Assembly: GCF_037975245.1 (NCBI RefSeq)
Contig: NC_092572.1
Coordinates: forward strand, 32,399,989 to 32,463,988
Direction of reading: 5' to 3'
Source of the DNA: Apostichopus japonicus
Lineage: Eukaryota > Echinodermata > Holothuroidea > Aspidochirotida > Stichopodidae
DNA length: 64,000 nucleotides
Part shown: positions 1 through 14,600 of the stretch, one piece after another
Layout of the letters: every line of letters starts with the position of its first letter
Numbering within the stretch: the stretch's first letter is position 1
Position numbers and translations under genes: made by a program
Notes under the pieces: generated by a model
What the model was told of the DNA's origin: nothing
Database searches by the model: none
What the model saw: the letters and a program-made list of their open reading frames with translations, nothing else

Positions 1-495
1 AATTTTCAAAATCCTCTGAAATTTCTTGCATTATAAAAACTGTGTAGACCTTCAATAGAAACATATTTGGGTTCGGTGCATACGAACATCTTCTAAGAGC
101 ACACTTATTGCTATTTTAAGGCAATATCAATATTTTTAGGGAAAAATGAGAAGAAAAATGTTAATAGGATTGAAGTAGCAAAACCTCTCATAGCAACACA
201 TACATACTGTACAGGGCGAATAATTTTCAAAATCGTCTGAAATTTCTTGCTTTTTAAATACTGTTAAGACCTCAAATAGAACAATATTTGGGTTGGGTGC
301 ATACGAACATCTCCTAAGAGCACACTTATTACTATTTTGTGACAATATCAATAAATTAAGGGAAAAAATGAGAAGAAATTTGAATAGGATTGAAGTAGCA
401 AAACCTCTCATAGCAACACATACATACAGCACAGGGCGAATAAATGCCAAAATCCTCTGAAATTTCTTTCATTATTAAAACTGTGTGGACCCTTA
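1..495. repeat. 221-bp tandem repeat, about 2.2 copies, cut by the window edge
   Basis: The segment starting at 1 recurs at about 222 and again in part at about 442, giving a period near 221 bp. The copies share the stretch from a CAAAATC start through the CATACGAACATC and AGAGCACACTTATT motifs. They differ by scattered substitutions and short indels. The array probably continues to the left of the window. No coding signal is seen; the open frame on the minus strand here is repeated along with the unit. Confidence 0.85.
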
Positions 496-3060
496 ATACA
501 GTATTGATACTAGGAATTAAAAAGTTTTGAAAACTCGCTCAGAAAAACTTATGTCCCTGCAGTCCATGAAAACATGCCCTTTAAAATACCCGTACATGAA
601 CACAATACTTAGCTATAATGACCCCTGACAAGACATTGGCTTGTGCCCAACAGAAGCCCATAGTTATAGGTCAAGAAAGAAAAATTAAATTTATGATGAA
701 TTTTGTAGCTAATTAACAGCAACAAATGACTGCCAAGTTCGGGAGCGGGAAATTTTTCAGTAAACTCTAACGGGGAAATCCCTCATCTAGTAATAATAAC
801 GACAACAAGTAGCACTCTAACCACTTCGGCCCATTTGCAACTTCTGGCTTAGACAACAGGCTGCCATGGCAACAAACACCTTTGTTTAGGCTGCATGTAC
901 AGGTCTAAGCAACCCCTTGGACCAAAAGTAGGCTACAATTAAGCAGAGACTATATCACATAGAATATCAGCTTTATCTGGTCTGATGGAATCTGTACCAA
1001 TTAGGAGTGACTATTAGGGCTGCTAGTACTTGCTAACATTCTAACAAAACCTTAACAAAGCCTCAGTCCTATCTACTAAAATATATTGCTACAGATCTTT
1101 CAACCCAGAAGTTGATGGAAAGTTCAGCAAATCCTGTCACCATGGCAACTAGTAAAAGTGTAGCATTGCATCATGGGATCTAAACATAGCTCGAATGGCG
1201 ACACTTATACCAACTGAAAAATAAATGTGAGTGCATTAGAGGGACGGGTAATGCTCGACATAATCACAGCAATACATAATAAACCTTATAAATATCCCAA
1301 TGTGGGTTCTCGTTGGACCAATAACCTGAAGCACTTTCAATTCTCTCACATTAATTCAATGTAGGTTAGGACTTAACCATACACACATTATGGCTGAGGG
1401 AATATAAGTGCCATAATCAACCCTGTAAACAGCTATTAAACAATGTTCAGTTAAAATGATACAGAATTTACACACATTACAATAGTAATTACTGTACCTG
1501 TAGACTCACTATAGCTGTTACAGCTATTAAGTCCTAAATAATAAATACATTCTTTGTGCATTCTGCAATCATAGGAGATCAATATACTAATTAATTCCAA
1601 ATTACACTTAATAAGGGCTGGTACTCTGTGTGCACATTGCTATCACAGAATTAACCTGCATTAGTGCATACATTCACAGGTAATATACAGAAGGTATGCA
1701 CAATGAAACTGACTAGGCTCCTGAGGGGTTTGGGGCAAAGTTAAAAGATGAACTCTTTACCTGTATTGAAATTAATGTAACTAATTTCTAACAGTTTTCT
1801 AGCTTGTCTCTACTGCACATGCATGACAGCTTGGAGTCTCTTGGTGAATGGTAGAGTTGCTTGCAAACTTAAGTGTTTTTTAGAAATTTAAAGAAAAACA
1901 AAGAAGCTTTGAGAGAAATCATTTTCCCCACCCTAGAGACAAGATTTTACTTAAGCCTTGGTCACAAATTCTCCAGGAAGTAGGCAGACTGTCTTCCCAT
2001 ACCTTTAACTTATTCCTCCAGAGATTACACAGAACATGAAATAACTATAAAGACTTAATCAAGAATGAAACAAAGCCTGACCTATGAGTACTGGATTTGG
2101 AATTACCATCGCCACAGTCCTAGGGATGTTTGGGATGTTTTCATCCTATGATTCAGGAGAAGTGAATTTTTGAACCTTGCGCCAACTTAATATAATATGA
2201 TTTGAACATTGGAGATCGACGGTGACGTCATTGCTTCACTTCGTTGGGGGGGGGGGGGGCTGCAGGGACGCTATCATTAGCAAGCTACACTGTAGCCAGG
2301 AAAGTTAAAATTGCTGAAGTAAAATATGGTGTAGATGGAAATTTCCCTGTGATGTACACATTCCTGTGTAGTGAATCAAGGCCAAGCGTAGAGTGAGATC
2401 TTTGGTATTCACAGGCATATGCGAAGTCTATACACACTCCTGTGTAGCATATCAAGGCCAAGCCTAGAGTGAGATCTGATCGAGTTTGATCAATGTGATG
2501 CACTGACGTCACGTCTTGATGTAGGTCGGTCCTTAGATTCAAATTTTCTGGCAGGAAGAGCCAATGTTTCAAGCATTCTATCACAGAAACTACAATTCAT
2601 CATATGGCAAGGCTTAATAGTGAAATACTAAGACAAAAGATGATATAACAGGAAGGACTGGATCACATTTTTTACTAGAAAATTCCTCTAACAAACAAGT
2701 CATAACAGAGCTTGTGGTAAAGCCTGCCAAAGACCACAAAGAGAACAGTGTGCTCCTCTTTAAAGAAAACAATGGGGCTAATGATCACAAGCAATGAATG
2801 TCTGCTTTATTGCCTGCCTAAATTTTGTTAAAACAAAATCAGTATGATCAGTGCACCATCACTTATATTTACCATTTGAGTTTCATCAGCTGCTGCAATG
2901 ATCTACTCACATTTAACTGTACATTTTACATGCAATGTGACCAAGGCTGCAGCATATTCCTGAGTAGCCCTAGGGTATACATGATATCTAAAAATATAAA
3001 TCATGGATGGATGGATTGTCTACTACTAGTATGTGGATAACCAATATTGAGTAGATGATT
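496..3060. other. Noncoding stretch upstream of the NLR gene
   Basis: No gene is recognised here. The sequence is AT-rich with a G-run of about 13 at 2248-2260. A local duplication lies at 2355-2477. The missing first exon(s) of the downstream NLR gene could lie here or farther left, but no convincing start exon was found. Confidence 0.5.
2355..2477. repeat. Local direct duplication, 47-bp copies 76 bp apart
   Basis: The segments 2355-2401 and 2431-2477 are near-identical. Both run from TACACA(T/C)TCCTGTGTAG to GAGTGAGATCT and differ at only a few positions. The sequence between them is unrelated. This is a simple local duplication in noncoding DNA. Confidence 0.85.
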
Positions 3061-4700
3061 TCTCATAGTGGAGGGTCATTTGAGGTCAGCAGAAGTCACA
3101 ATGTCAAGCCAGTTAAATATAGTAGCCCAACAAGGAAAATTGAATGGATGTCAAACTAAGCAGGTGGATGTCATGTAGATATGAATCACAGTGTTTTTGG
3201 TTCCTTGCTTTAGCAAAAGGAACCTATGTATTCAGCTTGGCATATGTGTGTGTCTGTAACACTTGCTTGGGTGCACTGTACCTCAACAAGGAAAAGTTGA
3301 ACTGATATCTAACTTGGTATTTAGATTCGCCATAGTGAGAAGGTGGGCCCTATTGTTTTCGCTGCTTGTAAAGGTCACCAAAGGTCAGTTAGGGCCAAAA
3401 AGCCAAAATAATAAACAAAGCAATAACTCCCATTGACAGGGTCCGACATGTTTGTTTTAGAACTAGTTGTAAATGGGGTAGGGGATCATTTTAACCATAA
3501 CAGTCGTGTGATCCAAGGTCATCAAAGGTCAATTAGGGGTCAAAAACTAGTATTTCTGCAATAACTTGAGAACAAAATGTCCGAGTTACGCTATTGTAAT
3601 CCATTAGTCATCTTTGTGACCTTCAACTTTATGTTGACCTCTTGTGACCTGTATTAGTTTCTTTGGTTATATATTTGAATTCTTGTAGCCATATTCAGAT
3701 CTCAAATGGTCTTCCGATCAAAATTGTCCATGGGTTGACCCCTGTGCGACCTTCTGGTGCAAAGTTAATCAGAGGTTAAGGTTTTTATATAAAATATGCT
3801 AAATTTAGGAGTTACAGGGCAAAGAAAAAAAGTTTGTCAATATTTTATATAGCTCTGTGCTCTATAGACGAAACGGTTGGCCCAAAGGTTGGATTTGATA
3901 CCTTTTTAGCAATAACATTTTGTGTGTACATTGGAGTGCATAGCAATTATGCGAGAATGTGCACATCAATGAGGGGAACTTTTTAATAAAATCAGTCATG
4001 TCATCCAAGGTCATTCAAGGTCGCTTATGGGCAAAAAATCTGCCCACTCATGCCAATTTTTGCAACAACTTCCAATTACGAAATATAAAATAGCTGATAT
4101 ATTGGGACCAGTTGTGAATGAAGTAGGGGCACATTTTCCAAAATAACCGTTATGTAATCCAAGGTCACCAAAGGTCAATTATGTGTTAAATATGCTTTTT
4201 TTTTGGACTAGTTGTGTAAAGGGTAAGCGATCGTTTCCAAACATAACGGTCATGTCATTCAAGGTCAACAAGGGTCAAAAACTCAATCTCCAAACTGATC
4301 AAAATTGTCCATGGTTGACCCCTGTGTGACCTTCATGCGGTTTTGTTTGGTTTTGAGAGGTGGACCACTGTTGACCTCACATGACCTTGGAATAGTGCCT
4401 CCAGTGACCTGTTTTAGTTTTTTGTTGTTGGATTTTTGAATTTGTGTGGCCATATTTTAAATGTCCATGGGTTGACTCCTGTGCAACCAAAGTTATTAAG
4501 TACAGTTAGGATAATTCTGCAAGTTCTTATAAACAAATCTAACAAAAGTCAATTGATTCTCAAAAGGACCAATCACTGATTTGTGATATTTATGGCAATG
4601 ATATCGTGTGTGTACATTCAACCCTGAAATAACAATTTTAGGATAGTGCTTAGTCCTTATTTATAAGCAAAGAACCATAGTGCCCTTGGGCTCTTGTTTA
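3061..4700. repeat. Dispersed repeat rich in AGGTCA direct repeats (DR4)
   Basis: The stretch carries many AGGTCA-type hexamers, repeatedly as direct repeats with a 4-bp spacer (3073-3088, 3372-3387, 3516-3531, 4162-4177, 4262-4277). Related sequence recurs at 4859, 17490, 19888, 20652, 36540 and 62391, so it is a dispersed family. It has a fold-back GGTTCCTT...AAGGAACC near 3200-3225. No transposase or RT coding is seen. The element class is unknown. Confidence 0.7.
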
Positions 4701-6770
4701 GTAATTAGATGAATCCTGCTTTAATGAAGGTCAAAAATGGGAAATTCTTGTAAAAATGATAAGTATGAAAGAGAAACATAGATGGGTCTCACTGTAGTCT
4801 AGCACATGAATATCCCTCAATTGATTAGGTGAACTCTTTATCTTTCGATCGTGCTCATAGGTCATTTGAGGTCAGCAGGGACAAAATATGTGAAAGCCTT
4901 GTAATTTTAAACAATGTCTCGATTCGCAACCAGTTATTTCATCAAACCTTTAATGTAGTTTGCCATTTTGTAGTCTTATTCAGTTCCTATGCTGAAAGCA
5001 TCAGGAACCTATATTAAATTTCAAGTTTGCTTGTACAGTACTGTATTTGTATTACTGTGTCTGTATGTGATGCCTAAACACAAAACATTTCAAGACTCCA
5101 GCCAGTTGGATTTGGCGTATAACAAGCAACAATGTTTCTTAAACTTTACACATGCAGTTTACAATGCCATCTAGCCAGAGTTTGAAGTGGGAGAGGGAGT
5201 CTGATGTCCCCCTGAAAGAGGGGTCTCAGACACAGTATTGTCCACCCATTGGATAATTTCTCTGGATTAGGGGTTAAATGCAAAATGTGTCTATCAATTC
5301 CAACATTCTAACTGCATTGTGCAGTTTAAGATTTCATGTTTTTGAACAGACTGTGGCTACAGCCCTGCACATACACCAAAGCAACTTCGAGGACATTCTA
5401 GATTAGTTTTGTTAGAAAATGACAGACAATGGCTACAGTACAGTCCCCTGTATACATTTTAAAGCATGTTTACTGTAGATGACATCCAACAGGACCAAAA
5501 CCTTAATAAATTTGTAAAACATCACAAATGTGCAGTGTAGACTACAGTATATACACTTAACATTAAAGCCCTACAGTATACATCTCAATACCTCTATGTA
5601 CAGTATGTATATTGTAATACTTGACAGCATCATGGTGTTTTGCTTCTTCTGCCACATTGCTTAATCAATGCTCTTGAAATATTTTCCCTTGGTACTAACT
5701 ACATGGAATCGTTTACAGAATGTAATGTTTTGTAGCCTCAAAGCATTTCAGCCACAAATTATGAGGCAATTATGGCTTAATTTGGTGCATTAATCATCTG
5801 TGGTTACATCTCATCTGATAGAAGGTTACATCTAGGTGTCAACCACAGTTTTGCTGTAACCACCTGGCCTACTGGTTCCAGAAATGCTTGCAAGCAGTAA
5901 AGCAATAAACAAAGGAGGTTAGGCATCTGAAGTTTAGAGAGCTCTGTGCAAATGTGACCAATAATACCACCAGTAGCCAGAAGTGTCTTACAGTTTCCTT
6001 CTTACCTGGCAGTAAAGCCTTGATTTGACAATGGAGTTACAAAAGTCTAAACATCTTAGATTGAACTGTTGCAAAGATATTGTTTGCTTGAAAGTACTGT
6101 ATATTATACAATTGTGAAATCAGATCAAGTTTGAAAGGTCATCTTTCAGGGAGCAGATAGCTAGGGCTCTTTTAACGATATTTTGTTTGTTGGAATTGGC
6201 TTTAAAGCACTGTACATAATGAATGATATACTGTACATATTGTTTGTCATTAAATCATTCTGTAAAGTAGAATAGATCAGTAAGTACTTTTGCACATTAC
6301 ACTGAGTCTGTGTGCATTAAAATGTCTGTTAACAAATATACCCTAAATAATGTACATCTACAATAACCTTACTTTCTTATTAGATAGAGGTCATAGGTCA
6401 GTTCACCTAAATATCAATAAGAAACAAATGGGAGAACACACAGTTAACTTTAGATATGGTTTTGTAGATTTTCTTTCCTTCCTTACAATATATGTGATGT
6501 ACAGTATATCCCATTAAGCCTATCAGAGGTCAATACCTATAGTAGCTGCTTTGACTTCATTTAGTGTGTGGATCTTCTGTGCGAGTAACCAGAATCTTAC
6601 TCTCTTATGTGGAGCTCAAGAGAAGTTCAAGTCTCAGACAAGCTGTTGGTTACATCTCAAACATCACGTTTCAGAAATATTCTGACCAAGGCTAATGAAA
6701 GTTATTGGTGTGATAAGTTGGCAAAGAATTACTAACTCATTGGATTGATTGTTGTTTCTCTCTTCCATAG
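4701..6770. other. AT-rich noncoding stretch directly upstream of the first recognised NLR exon
   Basis: No exon with convincing coding content and splice signals was found. One perfect DR4 (AGGTCATTTGAGGTCA) lies at 4859-4874. The end of the stretch (about 6740-6770) is a good polypyrimidine tract and TAG acceptor for the exon that begins at 6771, so the DNA just before it is an intron. Confidence 0.5.
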
Positions 6771-7041
6771 GCATCCATCTTCACCTTCAGCAATCTCAAA
6801 GAAGAACTGTCTTCAAAGCTTACCCAAACTGACTGTGGGAATTTAGGCCGCTACTTTTCACTACCGCCCGATCAAGTGAAGACCATTATTACAAGTCCCT
6901 TGTACTCCAAGAACTTTCTGCTTGCCCTTGAAGAGAGAGGATACATACACCCTTCAAATGTGAATCGATTAACTGATGCACTAACTGAGCTGAAGATCAA
7001 CCATACTCACTTATTAACAGAGACGTACATGAAGCTGAGAG
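6771..7041 (+). CDS. NLR exon: first death-effector-like (DED) domain
   Basis: A polypyrimidine tract and TAG precede 6771 and a GT donor follows 7041. The 90 codons start in phase 0 and end in phase 1. The product has the helical spacing of a death-effector domain. The signature FLLALEERGYI followed by NVNRLTDALTEL matches helices 4 and 5 of DEDs. No ATG lies upstream in the exon, so an earlier start exon is needed. A Death or PYD-like fold is a less likely alternative. Confidence 0.75.
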
Positions 7042-8533
7042 GTAGGCCAATAATCACTAGTTCTCTTGTAATTATGTATTTTGCTTCACCTTTGGTACTT
7101 CCAAAATGCACTTACTTAAAAAGCCACACCCCTGCCCCCAACTTTCCCTATCCCCCTCCCCCTTCCCCCCCCAGAAAGATTTATTCTAGATGCTGGCAAC
7201 CAAAATGTGCACACCAAAACATAGTACATATGTACATATGTACATTTGTACAAGTGAGCAAAATTTACCCTGTGCCATGATGTGGATTATGCATTTATCA
7301 GTGTGCCTGTACGTACCTGTGGATATTTAACAAAAACTGGAAACTTAATTTAATGTTTTACCTTAAACATTTCAGATCAAGAGACTGAATACGATAGATT
7401 CCTCGCCGGCCTCTCTGCTCATTTGACATTTTCCATAACAGTGAAACTATGTGATAACTTTGAAGTTACTGATAAGAACAAGAAGACAGTTATCTCCAGT
7501 CAGAATCCAGGACTCTCCTTCCTCCTGACAATTGATAAGATGGGTATCATTAATCCTTCTGATGTCAGCAAATTAGAGACTCCTTTAGAGGAATATCGTC
7601 TTCTCCAGGCAGTAGCTAAGATACACGAATACCAGTCCTTGGTACTTTCTGACGAAACTATGCCACGAGATGAAGGTATTGTAAATTCATGTGTACATGT
7701 AACAAACTTTTATACCCCACTGGTACAAGTTTCATGCCAGTTTTAAGGAACATTCCTGACTTTAGACTTCATAGCTCGAAAACAGTTAAACACACAAAAT
7801 GCACTCATTATCTAAAAATATTATGTGTGGATTATAGGATATTTTATTAATATAATGAAGATAAAATATAATATATTATATATTTTAGATATAATTTATT
7901 AGATATAATATATAGATATAATATATTTTAGGGATGTAATGAATATATCTTATATATCTTATATCATATTTATATCTTATATAATATATATTTATATATC
8001 TTATATAATATATCTTTTATGATATATTTATAGATATATATAAGGGATATAATAAATATATAATAAATATATTAATATTTTAGGGATATAATGAAGACTG
8101 AGATGTGAAAATATGTTTTGAACTGAAGCACATTGATGGAACTCACAGCTTCATAGCATTGTATGTTGTTGAGAAATATAATAATACAGGTTTTCACTTT
8201 ATTATGATGAGTGCATTGTTCTACTGTGTAATCTGTGATGTCATACAGTGACTATACCAACAGCTCTTTCTCCTGTAAAATTTAAGTTATGATATTAATC
8301 CTTTGAAAATGATTAAGTCGTGTCCCAGGAAGCTGCAGTGTACTCAAATGACTTCACAATTAAACAATGCTCCTAATCATGGAGGAGTCCTACTTTATCA
8401 GTGAAAAATAAATAAAGAATTTATAAATAAATATTATATATATATATAATATTAATATTTTAATATTATTATTTTTTTTTAATATTTTAATTAAAATTTA
8501 TAACTTCAATATATACATTAATATATATATATA

Positions 8534-8632
<99 letters not shown>

Positions 8633-11600
8633 ATAAATATAATAAACTAAATAAATAAATAAATTCTTTCTATTTATGACAGCAATCATTGTATATTATG
8701 GTGTGAATGAAATATAATAACATCTGCGTTTCCAATTGTTTCAAGTCTGGATGTATGACACTATATTTTAACATTGCTGTTTGTATTACTGAGTAATTTT
8801 TAAACTGACTAGCGTGTTTGAGCAGTTACAGTGTCTTAGTTTGTGTTAGGAGTGAGTTACCTTTACATTTGAAGATTATACTACTGTAGTTGTTAATAAA
8901 TGTTACCAAAGATACAGTGTTACGAGATTGCCCAAACTATTGATATCAAAGCACACTTGTTTTTCAGTATGGTAGATATTCTTTATATTGTCATAAATTG
9001 TGAAACATTTTAACTTGTTTCAATATATATTGAACTGTGCTTTCTGTTTCCTTGTTTTAAAGACAAAGAGAGCTTATTCCTGAAATGCTTACAACAGAAG
9101 ATGAAGAGTTGGTTTGAAACAATGACTCCTGTCCCCTGGATGAAGTCTTGTCAATGGAAATCTAATGATCTCTTTATTGCCAGCCGCTTAGTCTTAACAA
9201 ATTCTGGTTCAAAAATATCTAGCAGAGAAGTTGACCGAAAATGTAAGCTACACTACCGAGATATCTTTACTGATGAAAGACTAAAAGCAGAGACTCGAAT
9301 CATTCTGGAAGGACAGCCAGGCTCCGGCAAGACAATGCTCTCCTCTCAGTTGGCCTATGACTGGTGTTGTGGAAAGCTTATGGATATCCCCATGGTCGTC
9401 TATCTGCCCTTGAAAATTGTTGATGACATGACAATTATTCAAGCTATCAAGATGTTCTACATCCGTAAAGGCATTCCCATTACAGAAGAGGATATTGAGT
9501 CTATACTTAACAGTGATAAGAAGAAAGTCTACCTCATATTGGATGGGTTAGAAGAATACAATGGTGTAACCAAAGATGGAAGTCCCTCAGAGGTCATGAG
9601 AGTCATGACAAAGGAGAAACTGTCCAACTGCATTGTTATAATCACAGCTAGGACAGATTATGCCAAGCATCTACCTCCAGGTCCAATGTTGAAGATAGGA
9701 AGCTTCGGTGAGGATGAGAGGAATGAATACATTGAAAAAGTCTACTCTGATGATGTCAAAAGGCAAGAAGAAGTAAAGGAATTGATTGATAATATTCCAT
9801 TTATTCTTGATCTTTGTAATGTTCCACTACTCTTTGTGCTGTTAGTACATAACATTGATAGATTAGGAAAGTTACACAAGGTTCAGCTTGACAGGGTTAC
9901 TCCTTTTGTGAAGGCCATTGTAGACATTCTGTGTCCTATGCAGGATGAGGAAGAAAAACATAGTCATCTGTCTGGCCAGAAAACATACATTACATTGGAG
10001 GAACTTGCATTTAATGGCCTCTGTAAAGGAAACCAACAATTGTTTTGGCAGAAAGACTTTGTGGATAGAAGTGTCACTAATAGCAAAGCATGGATAGATT
10101 CTGGGATACTTGTTGTTGAGGAAGGAACTCCATTTAATTCCACTGATAGGAATCTTCATACTGACTCAGGCAGGGGAACTCCCCAGACTGATTCCATCAG
10201 TGATGAGTCACTGAACACATCTAATGTTACTTCAGAGATGAAGAGAGGGGCATCCCCTGATCCTGATGTCTCAGCATCTGTCAGTCAATCAGAGAGTAAA
10301 CTAATTTTGGAATCGAAGGAGAATAAATCAAAACCTTTACAGAAAGGAAAAGCTGCAAAATATGTCTCTTTACAGGTTAAATTCCTTCATAAGTTAATCC
10401 AAGAGTGGTTTGCAGCACAGTATTTAGCCCGCCTCTTCTGGGGTCACAAATCAACTGAACAACATTACAAGTATCAATTGTTCAGAGAACACCTGGCTAA
10501 CATAGACCCAGCTGATCTCCATTATGTCTTGCGCTTCACTTGTCACATTTGTCCTCCCAGCTTTCATTTCGTTGCCAGTTTTCTGATGAGAGACTTTAAA
10601 ACAGGAGATGGTGAGATTCCTGATTACATCATGAACTGCATCTGTCTTTGTTTTGCTGAGCATGATGAGTACAAAGGACACAAGTTCAAGGACATTGTCA
10701 CAGAGATCTGTAGAAGTGAATCTGTCAACTTCAGCTCTGGAGATAGTCGACTGCTGCTGAGGTCAAAAGTTTCTATGCTGACCTTTGCTTCAAGATCAAA
10801 GGTACATTCACTTTTTGTTAACACTGCCCATTTTAAAAGTTACTCCATATTCCTTAACATATTGGTTGCATGAAGATGCGTGATAAACATTTCAGCCCAA
10901 ATTATGCTTGAGTGAATTCCTAGTAATATATACGTCATAATGTTTTATGATCAAGTCAGTGTTGAATTGGTTCTCTTGGTGAGTACATTTTTTAAGTACC
11001 TTCCCTTATTCCACGGAACAAATAAACCCTCTGTTATCTGTGAATACTGATGTCAGGTTTAAATGTGTGAAACACTCTGTTCCTTTTCAGGTTCCAATAA
11101 AGCGTCTGAAGTTTTCAGATGTGGTTGAAAAAGTTACAGACAAGGCCCTTGTCTTAAAGGACCATGTATGGCTTGGTATATTAGAAACTCTTGAGGCTAT
11201 TGAAATTGATCGATGGGACCAGAAACTAATTGACAAAGATTATGAAGACCTTCTAAAATTCATTTTAAATTGTAGACATGTTAATGCAGCATGGTAAGTA
11301 GAAATTTAATATTCTTTTGTTAATTGAAACAATGAAAACAGAACTGAGAATACATACCTACATGGCAATAGAGACAAAAATAGTTGAAGATGAATATAAG
11401 AAAATCCAACAGGAAAGAAATAGTAACTGTTGGTATCTTTCTTTAGGTCACACAGAGTTCATTTGTAACTGTTTAGTGGTTTACATAACGGACCAATGTA
11501 TGCATTCCTATTTAATCAAGATATAGAGAATATATGCACATTCAATATTACTTTTATGAAATATATACAATGCATGGAGAAAAAAAAAGAACACAATGCA

Positions 11601-14600
11601 TTGTAAACACTCATTAAAACCTCAACAGTGAAATGAACAAGTAAAACACATGGTTCAATATTTTAACCTTTGCTGCTAAGAATTTCTGTATATAAGAACA
11701 TTGTCTGCACCAGCCATGTATTGATTCTTCACCTTCTTTAACTCTAGTTTACTCTTTCCAAGTCCACCGAAGGATGTGACAGATGACAAGATTCTGACAG
11801 CCTTACAATCTCGAAATATTTCAGGTACAATGTCACTTAGTAATTAATGAATACCACTTTTGTTTGGTTATGTAAATTAAGTCCCATGGTAGCATGTTGT
11901 AGGTAAATACTTACCACGCAGTCAAAGGAAGTAATGTGTAGTCGACTTGACTATTAAAACAAGTAAAATCTACATTGGTCTAACATCTTTGTTTGAAGCA
12001 CTTTGTAATGTACTCAAAGTATAGAGAAATAACTTGGATCAATTGAGTTTTGATTCCTTGTTAAAGGCAACACAAATCTGCATCATATTGATTGTGTATA
12101 TATGGGTGACTTTAGAGCTATACTGAGTTTGTGAGAAGCAGTTCTCATTTGAGATAACATGAGTTACTGTAAACTCTGAATACTTTGTAGAAATGACAAA
12201 CTTCTCCAAAACTACAGCATCATTGAGCTTAAGCATACATGTCATGTGGATTCACTTTACATTGATGAGTGCAAGAACCCTTTTGTTTTCTGTGTGGAGG
12301 TCAAAAGTCTAGAAACCTTGTCACAACAAAAACTCCAAGTGTAAAGGGTGGCTGAATATTTGCACTTCTATGTAGATCCAGTAGTAAGTTGGTTTTCTGG
12401 TTGTTTAATTTACTTGATAGAAAGAAGATCATGAGAAAGATCAGACTGAGGCTATTCTTTGATTATCTTTTATCACTTACACTTAATTTCTGCAGGCATA
12501 ACAGTATTTCTCACAAATTGGTAAACAATCAGTTGTTACTTTTCAATCAGTTGTTTACCAAACACATAGTTATTTGCAGATCTAGTCTACAACAAGATGT
12601 AACTGCAATTTCTTGGCAACAAAATATCACCATTTAGCAAATAGTAAAATCATTAATTTAAGAGAATTGCAGTTCTATTTGCAATAACCACAACAGTTAT
12701 ATGTGATCTAATATGCTCTTTGCAGTTGAATGGACCATTGGAGCCAATGTAATTCACACTTTAGATGTGCACACTGGAAAATGGCCGGTGAGATAAACAT
12801 AATCTTTTCTTGTTTTTGTCAAATGATAAAGTGGTATTTGTTAAAATGCAAGTTTGTAAGCATTTTTCCATCGTATATTTGTTTTGATTGTTGATTTCGA
12901 GAAGTTCTGTCAGTTACCAGCAAATCTAAATTGATAATTGTTTCTATTGTATTTATCTGGAATTATTTCTTCAACCAGATGGAGTTTAGACTACACAGTA
13001 GGAACTCTAATGAACCATCAGCAACAACAAAAGCAGTTAAAGGTGTGTCTAGCTTAAACTTATTTATTTTAAACATTATGATTCACAGTACCAAGGAGAT
13101 AGTTAGTGGAATCACTCTTTTTTAGAGAAGGGATCATGATTGACTTATTGAAATTGAGTTAAGAAGAGTTTTACAAAGTAAACATTTTATAAAATATAAT
13201 TCTGTAGCAATGATGAATAATGGAATAAAGTGAATAACAATGGCAGCACTAGCCTTTGACATAGTTTGTAGCTAAGTAGATAGGCTGAGATATGGCAATC
13301 TTCAAAGCTTGCAATCTTTGAGGATATAAAGATAGATCCTGACCTTAGTTTGGAACTATCCAGGTAGAAAAGGAATTTGGTCTTAGGTATCATTTTAACA
13401 CTCACAGAGCCACATGTAGAGAACACGCTTGAGCTGGTAAAGTAAATCAGAACAGTGTTAGTCTATGTGTGGTAACACCATAAACAGTGTGCTTCATTAG
13501 ATTCAAGCAAACATGCAATGGCACATGACAATCTAGTTGGATCGAAGTGGAAAGGGAAAGTGATATTGTCTGACCTTCCCTCTTATTTCACACTTCTATC
13601 ATGCTGTGATTTACCTAACATGAGCAGTTGAGATTGTTCATATTGCATAAGCTGGCCATTAACAGATGTAGAACTGTATACTGACAGATATGATACGCTC
13701 TTAACCAGTTGTTAAACATTGTTTAATGATATCTTTGATGATGCCTGAACATACAATATCTGTGGGTCTCATACAGAACCATACATAAGGTGCACAGATG
13801 GTAAAGCTATGTCTTACTGTAATACTCAGAAAGTTTATGAACTTGAATTTGCATAGTTTATATGAAAGCTAATGCATTAAATTAATAATAAGGTCAATGA
13901 CTCAATAAGAAGTTGTACTGACCATGGAGCTTAAATGACACACTTTAAAGAACAACTAAACATACTTTTAATATTGAGGCAACAGTGCATGATACTAGAC
14001 TACACTGATTGATGTTAAAACTATATAATTGTCGATTACTGGCATGTTTGTTTTCTAACTAATTTTTGGTGCTATTCATGATATTCTCTTTACACTCATC
14101 TAAAGATATTGACTTGGACACATCTCTTAGCATACAATCTTTGGTCAACAAGGAAGGAGGGATTCTAGAGATACCAGGGACTGGCGTTAGACTAGAGATT
14201 CCTTGTGGTGCTATTGATCAAGAATGCTTGATCCAGATGAGAATCATACCAATCAGTTTTCAAGAAGAGTCTAAATCATCATTTACCAGTAACTCAACAT
14301 TAGTAGTGGAACTTCTTCCTGATAATCTGAAGTTACATCAGTTAGCAAAACTCACCCTGCCTCACTGTCTGCAGTTGAAGAAAACTGGTGAACGTAAAGC
14401 CATGGTGTACAGCAGTCATCATGCTAAAGGTACTTTATATATGTAGTGTAGGAACTCTGACTAAGCAGACATGGCAGAGACACCAACTCCCACAGTACAT
14501 GTGTACTGGATGTATTGTTCATTCCTGGTATGCAGCATCTGCCGCACCCACCAAGATTATATTGGTGTCTATGTTGCCTTTAGTGTTGTCAACAGATAAT

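Noticed and set aside
4829-5174. Two short open frames upstream of the NLR gene
   Set aside because: The first covers an AGGTCA-family repeat and neither has a domain or convincing splice sites.
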